Source: Candidatus Electrothrix scaldis
GTDB lineage: Bacteria; Desulfobacterota; Desulfobulbia; Desulfobulbales; Desulfobulbaceae
Assembly: GCA_033584155.1 (NCBI GenBank)
Contig: CP138355.1
Location: 2,365,826-2,429,825 of the forward strand
Length of the DNA: 64,000 nt
Direction of reading: 5' to 3'
In this document: positions 1-8,098 of the stretch, one piece after another
Position numbering within the stretch: position 1 is the stretch's first letter
How the letters are laid out: each line of letters begins with the position of its first letter
Notes under the pieces: generated by a model
Told to the model about the DNA's origin: nothing
Database searches by the model: none
What the model saw: only the letters and a program-made list of their open reading frames with translations
Program-made: the position numbers and the translations under genes

Positions 1-1509
1 CACCTGAAGGGCTTCATTAAAGCGCTCTTCCGCCTTTTCCTGGGGTACCGTTGCTGGCGGCTCATATTCCTGCACATGAACCCATTGTTCATAGATATCA
101 ACAGCTACATTGTACTCAGGTATATCAGCATCATAGATTCGAAAACAGGTAATATCCTGCTCCTCTGCCCAGGGGAAAAGTCGACGGCAGTTTTTATGCA
201 GCCGATGGGCAAAATCCTGTGCAGGTAAGTCCGGGTCATTCTCCTGCAACGAGAGACGCAGACCTTGCTCACCTGCCTCGGCAGAAGCCTCGACAGAAGG
301 AACTGCCTCAGCTGTGAGCAGGCGACATTTCAGAGGGCCGTTAAACAGACGATAACGGCCCTGCCAGCTGATCCCCAGCATATCGGCAAGATCAGGATTC
401 GCCGTAAAAAAGCCCAACTGCCAACCGGAAAAATACTGACAAAAGGTGCGTCCCAGGGCACGATAGAGGTATTTCGCTGCCTCTTTTTCGGACAAACGTT
501 CCCCATAGGGAGGATTGGTCAGCAGGAGCCCATGAGCAACAGGAGGGTGCAAGCGGGCCAGTTGCCGCTGTTTGATGACAATTCGGTCAGTAAGGCCAGC
601 ATTGGTGATGTTTTTTCGGGCAATAGCCACAACCTGTGGATCCGCATCATAGCCGATAATCGTCGGCCAGGCAGACTCTGCATGCTGATCGTCCCGCTGT
701 ACCGCCTCATCAACCAAGGTCTGCCACATCTTTTCATTATGGCCCAACCAGTGTTGGAACCCGAAATTTTCCCGCAACAGCCCCGGAGCGGAATCACCGA
801 CAATCAGAGCCGCCTCTATAAGCAGGGTTCCTGAGCCACACATGGGATCCAGGAGGCAGAAATCAGCTGGCATCCCTACGCGCACGCCAGCAAGATGGGC
901 AATCGCTGCGGCCAGAGTCTCTTTTAAAGGCGCCTCGCCCGCCCCACTGCGGTAACCACGCCGATGCAGGCTATCCCCGGACAAATCCAGGGAGAGCGCC
1001 GCCGCAGTTCCGTCCACATGCAGATTAAGCCGTAGATCCGGGCTACGGATATCCACATCCGGTCGTTTTCCGGTCCGGCGACGGAACTGATCCACCACAG
1101 CATCCTTAATCTTCAGGGAAGCATAATGGCTATGATTCAGTTCGGAATTCACCAAGGTACAATAGACAGCAAAGCGAGTATCAGCGTTAAAATGCTTGCT
1201 CCAGTCAATCTTACCAGCCTCTGTATAGAGATCTTCCGGGGTTGCGGCCTCAAATTGTTTCAGGCGGAGAAGTATACGTGAACTGAACCTGGACCAGAGG
1301 CAGGCAAGGTAGGCGGTTTTTAAAGAGCTGGCTTGCCAGGTAACAGCTCCAGGGGAAACAACCGGATCTTTACCGCCCAGTGAAGTAATTTCTTCCTGGA
1401 CCAGTTCCTCAAGACCTGATGCACAGGTGGCAACAAAATAAAAGGGTTCTTTGGTACTACGCCGTCTTTTGGATCGCACAGAGCGACCAGAATTTTGATA
1501 TGGGCACAT
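1..1509 (-). CDS. rlmL: 23S rRNA guanine-N2 methyltransferase RlmL/RlmKL, C-terminus cut by window edge
   Basis: Read on the minus strand from an ATG at 1509, this frame stays open for 503 codons to the window edge. The N-terminal third is THUMP-like. It is followed by an S-adenosylmethionine-dependent methyltransferase core with a DPMCGSGTLL motif (near residues 220-230) and the catalytic NPPYGERL motif (near residue 335), as in the RlmL family that makes m2G2445 in 23S rRNA. The last visible part, YDADIPEYNVAVDIYEQW, matches the start of the second (RlmK) methyltransferase module of the two-domain fusion protein. The E. coli protein is about 700 residues, so roughly 200 are missing to the left. 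The function and the fusion are inferred from family resemblance. The upstream 170 bp to the first insertion sequence show no clear promoter. Confidence 0.9.
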   Translation of the reverse strand, partial: MCPYQNSGRSVRSKRRRSTKEPFYFVATCASGLEELVQEEITSLGGKDPVVSPGAVTWQASSLKTAYLACLWSRFSSRILLRLKQFEAATPEDLYTEAGKIDWSKHFNADTRFAVYCTLVNSELNHSHYASLKIKDAVVDQFRRRTGKRPDVDIRSPDLRLNLHVDGTAAALSLDLSGDSLHRRGYRSGAGEAPLKETLAAAIAHLAGVRVGMPADFCLLDPMCGSGTLLIEAALIVGDSAPGLLRENFGFQHWLGHNEKMWQTLVDEAVQRDDQHAESAWPTIIGYDADPQVVAIARKNITNAGLTDRIVIKQRQLARLHPPVAHGLLLTNPPYGERLSEKEAAKYLYRALGRTFCQYFSGWQLGFFTANPDLADMLGISWQGRYRLFNGPLKCRLLTAEAVPSVEASAEAGEQGLRLSLQENDPDLPAQDFAHRLHKNCRRLFPWAEEQDITCFRIYDADIPEYNVAVDIYEQWVHVQEYEPPATVPQEKAEERFNEALQV

Positions 1510-1681
1510 AAAATAACTATAAAGACCTTACAACTGAGTAATAAAAACCAAGACATCTAAAAACAAGAATAGAGCCCGGCATTTTTTTGAATAGAAGTTT
1601 TGAACAATATAGCCGTTTCAGTTTGAATCGCTATCTGTTTTCTACAAAACAAGGCTCTCTCTCCGTATCTCGTCAATACGA

Positions 1682-3253
1682 GGGAGCATTCCCAAAAAGT
1701 AGGTCAAATGACACTCGCGGCCTTTAGGGAAAAAACATGCTCTCTCAACATGTTCCATCGGCCAGCTTTATAGTGCGCTCGTAAATACAACATAGCCTCC
1801 GCTGTTTCCTGCAACCAGAACAGCGAAGCGCCCTTAAGGCGCAGATTAACCACTCTGCGTATCGCGCTCTCGACGGACCCGCTCCCTATCGGTAAACTTT
1901 TTTCCGCGACATCGGAATAAAGCATGCGATGCATGTTGCGGACAAAATAATCCCGCTCTGTTTTGAGCTTTTTATTTCGACTCCTGCGATAAAGCTCTTT
2001 TATCGCCTCAACTACTTCCTGACTTCTGCCGTTTTTCAACATGGCTCTATGTTTCGCAAACCATCGCTTCCTTTGTGCCGGTTTTAATTTTTTCTGCAAT
2101 CCTGATACCTTGTTTAGATGCTCAGCTGCATGATAAAAATCGAGAAGTTCATGGCACTGATTGGAGGCAAGGCCGAGTGACGTGAACAGCTTACTGACAC
2201 GATTCCATATCCATCGGGCACCGTCGGCGACAAACAACACTTTCGCTGCCGAGCTCACATTGATCTTTTCAAGATAAAAACGTAGGAGCGAAAAAACAGC
2301 ATCCGGCCCTTTCATACTCGCATCTATAAACGGCGCAAAGGTCCTGTCAACTTTTCCTTGATCGTTAACCGTATGAATAATCAAAAGCTTAGGTTCTCGC
2401 CATGCACCGTGATATCCCGAGCGTCCCTTTTGGGTTTTAGGACCGCGTTTCTTTTCTCGTATCCGAACACGTCCCCCGTCCACAGAAACAACAACCCGGC
2501 AACCGGACAATGTCTCGGAAAAGTTGTATCCTTCAGTCCGGGCCGACAGCTTCGCACGTTGAGCGTAGCGTCGGCAGGTGTTACATATCTTCTTGATAGC
2601 AAGGAATATTCCATTCCCCTCCAAAACCTGTCGGGCTTCAGCATAAGAGCCGACAATGACGGCTGTTGAGCTGACTTCAGAGGCAAGTTTTGGAGTCAGG
2701 CGATCATGTATACCCAGGAGAAACAAGCCCGGATAAATGCCGTTTCTTTTTTTTGCGTCTCTTATCTTTTTTGACCGCCCGACTGAAGTAGCTCGCCACT
2801 ACTGTGATCGTTACACCAAGTGAAGTCGATATGTTAACTCCCCGTACACCCTGATTCTTCATTTTTTTAGGAATAGAGCGTACTACTTTCCTTTCCTCGT
2901 CCTGTATCTTATCTCTCTTCAGACTTTCCTGTATTTTCAATGCCAAGATACGAGCAGCAAGCCTGTTTGTTGCTTTAACTATCTGTTGTTCGGCTTTATG
3001 CAGGGAAGCAGGGCAGTTGATATGAAATATCTCATTAATCAGCCATTTAATTTCAAGCTGACTGTCATAGATCTCATTTTCCAATACACCAAGATTTCCT
3101 TCGACGGAACACGTTGCCTTTTTCATGATTTGCTGTCCTGAATTTGAAAGAGTGATTCAGGGCTGTGTTAATTCCATGAATTGATCCTGATGTCTTGCAA
3201 AAAACAAATCAGCAGTTAAAAAAAGTACATTCCTACTTTTTGGGAATGCTCCC
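1682..3253 (-). mobile_element. complete ISKra4-like insertion sequence, 1572 bp
   Basis: The element is bounded by perfect 22-bp terminal inverted repeats at 1682-1703 (starting GGGAGCATTCCCAAAAAG) and 3232-3253. It contains one transposase gene on the minus strand, split by a frameshift. I see no convincing target duplication in the flanks. Its right end cuts into an IS1380-like transposase frame, so it inserted after that element. A truncated second copy of its right half lies at 5437-6018. Family assignment rests on the transposase. Confidence 0.8.
1704..3126 (-). pseudogene. ISKra4-like transposase split by a one-base frameshift
   Basis: The first part (3126 to 2704, about 140 residues, starting MKKATCSVEGN) and the second (2726 to 1704, about 340 residues) are in different frames. 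The join lies in a run of eight T on the plus strand near 2747-2754 (A on the coding strand). The second copy of this gene, near 5511-5517, has seven T and reads straight through the same point. The second part carries DDE-type features: VVSVDGG near its start, VLFVADGARWIWN, and PIGSGSVESAIRRVVNLR near the C-terminus, the pattern I associate with ISKra4 transposases. The frameshift may be inactivating or may be a slippery site giving low-level full-length enzyme. The family name is a recognition call; ISLre2-like is an alternative. Confidence 0.75.
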
Positions 3254-4609
3254 TATATTGACATAACTGACGACTGTTTGACCAGTCGGTCAGGTCTGTC
3301 TCTTTTTATAGCGTACCTGCATGGTATTTCATTATTCCCTATTATTGAGAGTTTGTTCGGCGATCTGAGAAAAAGCAAAAAAGGTGCATCGACGGTTGAG
3401 ATATTCAAGCAGATATTCTGTTTCATGATGGACGGAACCAGTCGACATCTGGTGTACTTTGACGATCTTAAGGCAGATAAGGGCTATGCCGCCTGTATAG
3501 AGACATCAGAGGATGACATGGCCTCCTCGCATACAATCAAGCGTTTTTTCGGCAATTTTTCTTTTGTTAAAGTGTTTGTTTTTCGACGTCTGCTGCAGAA
3601 ACTGTTCATTTGGCGATTGAATATAACCAAGCCAGCCGTTGTTGAACTCGGCATTGATACAATGGTTATGGAAAACGATGACGCAGAGTGTCGACATGGA
3701 GTAAAACCGACCTATAAAAAAAAGAAAGGATTCCAGCCGTTACAGATGAACTGGGGAAGATTTTTTGTAGATGCGGTTTTTCGCGGTGGTGATAAGCACT
3801 CGAATCACGGTGACACTGTCCAAAAAATGATATTGCATATTGTGAATCGCATCAGAAAGGAATATCGACATGATGTCCCGATTGTTATCCGAATGGACAG
3901 TGGTTTTTTCGACCAGAAGATTTTTGAATTTTGTGAGCAACTTGGTGTTGGTTATATCTGTGGTGGGAAGATGTATAAAGATATAAAAGAATTTGCAAGT
4001 GAGACAACCCGTTGGAGGCGTTTTGCCGCACCCGGTAAGAAAGATATTTGGGAGTATGCGGAATTCGGCACTAAAAGGGGTAATTGGAAGCAATTTCGAC
4101 GTGCTATATACTGTCGCCTGTGCAACCACGGGTCTCAGCTTCGGCTTCCAGGAACTGGTCCAGACACCGTGATCATTACAAATCTTGGGCGTGGCGGAAC
4201 TATTGACGAACTTCTTGAAAAGGCGGGAGTTATGTCAGAATATGTAAGTGCCAACGCTATTGTTGCAGGGTATCATGTACGCGGTAGCGACGAGTTGGTT
4301 AACCGAGGTTTCAAGGATTTTGGCCATGAACAACTGCCGTTCACTCGATTCACTCCAAACGCTGCGTGGTATTACATGCTACTGGTCGGCTTTTTTCTTT
4401 TTGAATCATTCAAAGAGGATGCAGCTTCTCCCGTAGTTTCAATAACAGCCTATGCATCAACAGTGCGCCGTCAACTGATAGATGTAGCGGGTAAAATTGT
4501 CAGGCACAGCGGTCAGGTTGTATTAAAAGTGGCCCGGTGTGCTTTTGAAGGGCTTCAATTAGCCGAAATGTTAAAAAGGTGTATTGAGCCCCCTGTGTTA
4601 CAACACTAG
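3254..4609 (+). pseudogene. IS1380-family transposase, N-terminus removed by the ISKra4-like insertion
   Basis: The frame is open directly from the end of the neighbouring insertion sequence, reading ITDDCLTSRSGLSLFIAYL. This looks like the usual early part of IS1380 transposases, so the original start codon has been lost. The annotatable start is a TTG at 3278 (443 residues). Family features are the N-terminal region with a short helical repeat, the first catalytic Asp in VVELGIDTMVME (near residue 126), the YKKKKGFQPLQMNW segment, and VIRMDSGFFD with the second Asp. The C-terminal FFLFESF region and the length of about 450 residues fit IS1380. Without its start and left inverted repeat it is probably immobile. 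Confidence 0.8.
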
Positions 4610-4753
4610 GTGAGCATCTCTGGCAATTCTCAATTTGAATTCAGACAGGATAAGTGCGCCCAATTTTCATGAAAACTGCGGAAATTGGCCCCAAAACGTA
4701 ACGGATCTGAAGAAAAGCTATATTCAGAGGTGTTTTTGTTTTCCCCTGAGAAC

Positions 4754-4780
4754 CAATTTTTAAAAAATTGAGCTTTTCTT
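4754..4780 (+). terminator. possible hairpin terminator after the IS1380 transposase
   Basis: A palindromic CAATTTTT/AAAAATTG pair separated by one base (4754-4770) is followed by AGCTTTTCTT. It lies 145 bp downstream of the transposase stop, inside the right end of the IS1380-like element. The right end of that element is probably near 4822, where the group II intron sequence starts. The stem is pure A/T apart from its base, so terminator strength is doubtful. Confidence 0.3.
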
Positions 4781-4822
4781 ACCGGAATTGCTTTACCCAG
4801 ACCATGAATCGCTCAATTTAGG

Positions 4823-5362
4823 GAAAAGAAACTCAAGCTGAAGATCAACCGTGATAAGAGCAAGGTCGCTCATTCCAGCGAGGTGAAATTTCTCGGAATG
4901 ACTATCGTTGAAGGAACGCTGGCTATTTCAGCGAAATCGATGAAAACGGCCATGCAGAAAGTCAAAGAGTTGACACCGCGAGGCACGTATCTGCCGCTGG
5001 AGAAAACGATTAAGCGGATAAACCGTTGGTATGTCGGTTGGGCCGGGTATTATCGGATGACGGAATATCCATCTCAACTCAGCAAAATCGAAGCGCATAT
5101 ACGGAGAAGACTCCGTGCGCGTCTGGTGGATCAACAGAAAAGGCGTCGCCATCTGTTCAAGAAGCTGAAGAAAAGAGGGGTGAGCCGAAAGAGTGCAGCA
5201 AACGCGGCATTTTCGAATAATGGTCGATGGGCCTTATCTCATACTTTTGCGTTAGAAAAAGCATACCCTGTTGCTTGGTTCATCCAGGAAAAGGGACAAG
5301 AGATACGGTCAAATCAAAAGCATTCGCACTGGTTACCTCTTCATCGATGGATAAGAGTATAA
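4823..5362 (+). pseudogene. group II intron reverse transcriptase/maturase, C-terminal fragment
   Basis: The frame is open from about 4823, reading KLKLKINRDKSKVA and then VKFLGMTIVEGTLA, the end of the reverse-transcriptase palm/thumb junction. It continues through the maturase (GIIM) domain with RWYVGWAGYYRM and a basic RRRLRARLVDQQKRRRHLFKK stretch. About 180 residues survive; a complete intron-encoded protein has over 400. The catalytic YADD part is absent, so it cannot reverse transcribe. The 5' cut coincides with the right end of the IS1380-like element, which probably inserted here. The remainder of the intron RNA follows immediately. Confidence 0.85.
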
Positions 5363-5436
5363 CATGAGGAGCCGTGTACGGACCCGTACGCACGGTTCTG
5401 TGGGCAGACGGGAGCTTCGGCTCCCTCTGACCCGAT
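5363..5436 (+). ncRNA. group II intron 3' end, domains V and VI
   Basis: Directly after the maturase stop comes a sequence with GAGCCGTGTACGG and CGCACGGTTC, the conserved domain V hairpin halves (about 5369-5399). A second hairpin GGGAGC-TTCG-GCTCCC (domain VI position) follows, then the end CTCTGACCCGAT. The 3' exon is ISKra4-like transposase sequence (CTGACTTCAG), so this intron had spliced into a copy of that transposase on the antisense strand. A nearly identical 3' end, in inverse orientation, lies at 7516-7751. Confidence 0.8.
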
Positions 5437-6018
5437 CTGACTTCAGAGGCAAGTTTTGGAGTCAGGCGATCATGTATACCCAGGAGAAACAAGCCCGGAT
5501 AAATGCCGTTTCTTTTTTTGCGTCTCTTATCTTTTTTGACCGCCCGACTGAAGTAGCTCGCCACTACTGTGATCGTTACACCAAGTGAAGTCGATATGTT
5601 AACTTTCCGTACACCCTGATTCTTCATTTTTTTAGGAATAGAGCGTACCACTTTCCTTTCCTCGTCCTGTATCTTATCTCTCTTCAGACTTTCCTGTATT
5701 TTCAATGCCAAGATACGAGCAGCAAGCCTGTTTGTTGCTTCAACTATCTGTTGTTCGGCTTTATGCAGGGAAGCAGGGCAGTTGATATGAAATATCTCAT
5801 TAATCAGCCATTTAATTTCAAGCTGACTGTCATAGATCTCATTTTCCAATACACCAAGATTTCCTTCGACGGAACACGTTGCCTTTTTCATGATTTGCTG
5901 TCCTGAATTTGAAAGAGTGATTCAGGGCTGTGTTAATTCCATGAATTGATCCTGATGTCTTGCAAAAAACAAATCAGCAGTTAAAAAAAGTACATTCCTA
6001 CTTTTTGGGAATGCTCCC
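5437..6018 (-). mobile_element. truncated second ISKra4-like copy, right half only
   Basis: This segment matches 2671-3253 nearly base for base, including the right inverted repeat (5997-6018). It encodes the transposase N-terminus (start at 5891) and then stops at the group II intron 3' end. The frame reads KKDKRRKKRNGIYPGLFLLGIHDRL through the position that is frameshifted in the complete copy. Past 5437 the frame runs meaninglessly into the intron to a stop at 5280. Differences from the first copy are few (for example KATNR versus EATNR), so the two copies are recent relatives. The left half is gone. Confidence 0.8.
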
Positions 6019-7152
6019 TATAAAATAAGATGCTTTCGTGACAAAGCTGATGTCAAAACTCCAAAGGTTAATGAAAATGAACTCCAGAAAGAATTTGCAA
6101 AGCTTAATCGGGAGGATAAATTGGGCGCACTTAACATGGTAGGTGAATTAGAACCTGGAGAAAGGGCGGTAAGGATTGCTGTGCCTGTTTGTCAGGTCGC
6201 AATACAGGATAATTACTCAAGTGTTAGAAAAGCTGCATTAAATACCCTTTGTAAATTGGTGGGCCGCGAACAGGCAATCGAGTGTTGTCTGCCATTATTG
6301 AAAGATGACAATCTGAATGTTAAAAAAGCTGTATTGAACGTCCTTCGTGAGCTGGGCAATGAACAGACGGTTGAGTACTGTCTAACGTTGCTGGAAGATG
6401 AAAATTCGAGTGTTAGACGGATTGCATTGACCGCTATTCGTGAGTTGGGCAACGAACAGGTTGCGGTGCATTGCTTGCCTTTGCTGAGGGATGATAGTTC
6501 TGCTGTCAAAAAAGCCGCCTTGGTTACCCTTTGCGAACTGGGTGACGAGCAGGTTGTAGAGCACAGCCTGCCTTTTCTGAAGGATAAAAATTCGTCAGTC
6601 AAAGTTGCTGCATTGAATATCCTACGCGAACTGGGTAATGAGAATGCGGTGAGACAATGTCTGACATTATTGCAAGATAAAGTATTAAAGGTTAAAATAG
6701 CCGCGTTGAATACCCTCTGCGAACTGGGAAACAACGAAGCCAAAGAACAATGTATGCAAATATTGAACGATCACAAGGAAGAATTGATTGCTCAATTAGC
6801 ATCAGCTAATGTATTGTGGCGTTTGAGCACTAATTGCTCAAGGACAAAAGATTATTATATTTCAAACGGAATACTTCAACGCTCTTTTAATATAAGAAAT
6901 ACGCCTGCTCAAATGCTGTCCCAGCCAGCTAAAATGGCAATGATAATTATTTCGGCACAAACTCGTAGTAAAGTACTTATCAATCGATGGATCATCCCGT
7001 GTCTTCAAGATCAAGAAGACCTGATCAGGAAAATAGCCATTGTTGAACTAGGAAAGCTGAAAGATAATAAATATATAGATAATGTACGCCCTTTATTGAA
7101 AGATCATAATAGAAGTATTAGAGAAAAAGCCAAAGAAGTAATAGAACAATGA
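6019..7152 (+). CDS. HEAT-repeat protein, N-terminus cut off by the adjacent insertion sequence
   Basis: The frame is open from the inverted repeat end at 6018, reading KIRCFRDKADVKTPKVN and onwards, so the real start has been lost. The first usable start inside is a TTG at 6121 (343 residues). The body holds about seven HEAT/PBS-lyase-like repeats of some 31 residues, each with the pattern LPLLKDDNxxVKKAALxxLRELGNEQ. Such repeats form a curved helical scaffold for protein-protein contacts. I see no signal peptide or membrane segment. No neighbouring gene suggests its partner. Because its 5' end and promoter are gone, it is probably a remnant or depends on read-through. Confidence 0.7.
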   Translation, partial: YKIRCFRDKADVKTPKVNENELQKEFAKLNREDKLGALNMVGELEPGERAVRIAVPVCQVAIQDNYSSVRKAALNTLCKLVGREQAIECCLPLLKDDNLNVKKAVLNVLRELGNEQTVEYCLTLLEDENSSVRRIALTAIRELGNEQVAVHCLPLLRDDSSAVKKAALVTLCELGDEQVVEHSLPFLKDKNSSVKVAALNILRELGNENAVRQCLTLLQDKVLKVKIAALNTLCELGNNEAKEQCMQILNDHKEELIAQLASANVLWRLSTNCSRTKDYYISNGILQRSFNIRNTPAQMLSQPAKMAMIIISAQTRSKVLINRWIIPCLQDQEDLIRKIAIVELGKLKDNKYIDNVRPLLKDHNRSIREKAKEVIEQ

Positions 7153-7194
7153 TAGATAAGAAAAGAAGAATCAATGATTCCAGAGGAATATTTT

Positions 7195-8098
7195 CTCCTC
7201 ACCCCACCCGCCCCCGCCGGGCGTACAAATTCGCAATTGATCCCCGGCCTCAGCCTGAGTCGTATTTTTTCCGCCGAGATTCAGCTTTCTACCGTTGTTA
7301 CGAAGAAAGATATTCTCGCCCCGCATTCCATCCCCTCCACCGTTCAGCCCATAAGGCGCAAAGACCCTGCGTTCCGAGAGGATGGAGACCTGCAAAGGCT
7401 CCAGGAATTCCAGTTCCCGAATTAATCCATCGCCTCCCCGGAATGTTCCTGTTCCCCCGGAACCCCGACGCAGGAAAAACTCCCGCACCAGAACCGGATA
7501 CCGCCGTTCCAGGATATCGGGTCAGAGGGAGCCGAAGCTCCCGTCTGCCCACAGAACCGTGCGTACGGGTCCGTACACGGCTCCTCATGTTATACTCTTA
7601 TCCATCGATGAAGAGGTAACCAGTGCGAATGCTTTTGATTTGACCGTATCTCTTGTCCCTTTTCCTGGATGAACCAAGCAACAGGGTATGCTTTTTCTAA
7701 CGCAAAAGTATGAGATAAGGCCCATCGACCATTATTCGAAAATGCCGCGTTCCGAAGGTGAGGTTGTTCATGCAGCCCTGGGAGGCCGCCGCCACCCCGA
7801 AGGCTCGGAGCGCCACATCCACCACCCGCTGAGAAGTGAGCACGTTGCCGCCCACCACCCCGGCCTCGGAAGAGGGGTTCCAGTAAAGAACCGGACGAGA
7901 TAATGAGTTGCACCGGAATGAGACAGCCGTGGTTGAGCGGAATATCCTTTTCCACCAGACAGCGCAGACTGTAGAGCAGGGCGGAGCGGGTCACGGCCTT
8001 GGGTGCGTTCAGGTTCCCCCAGAGTTCCGGTCCAGTGCCGCTGAAGTCAAAGGTCGCCGAGCCATCCTGCGGATTGATGGTCAGACGGAGGCGGATCA
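7195..8098 (-). pseudogene. decayed 5-oxoprolinase C-terminal fragment, interrupted by a group II intron remnant
   Basis: On the minus strand 8098-7752 matches the 5-oxoprolinase at 34225-37974 from about the [36 protein letters not shown] region onwards. 7515-7195 matches its last hundred residues, ending in the CTPGGGGWG signature. The copy is clearly diverged at the DNA level (I estimate 80-90% identity), so it is not a fresh duplication. It carries an extra base near 7877 that shifts the frame, lacks about 40 codons around the intron remnant, and has no N-terminal 80%. Together with the intact gene it brackets the giant-gene cluster as a direct repeat. Confidence 0.85.
7516..7751 (-). mobile_element. 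group II intron 3' fragment inside the 5-oxoprolinase remnant
   Basis: About 236 bp match the last part of the intron at 5201-5436 in inverted orientation. It includes the maturase C-terminus ([20 protein letters not shown] to LPLHRWIRV), domain V and the GGGAGC-TTCG-GCTCCC hairpin, ending CCCGAT. The 3' exon begins ATCCTGGAACGG in the 5-oxoprolinase reading direction. The 5' border is abrupt, where the maturase sequence meets oxoprolinase sequence at about 7751. The intron therefore lost its 5' part together with neighbouring exon sequence. Confidence 0.8.

Noticed and set aside
265-834. Open frame of 189 residues on the plus strand
   Set aside because: It is antisense to rlmL, whose methyltransferase motifs are clear on the minus strand.
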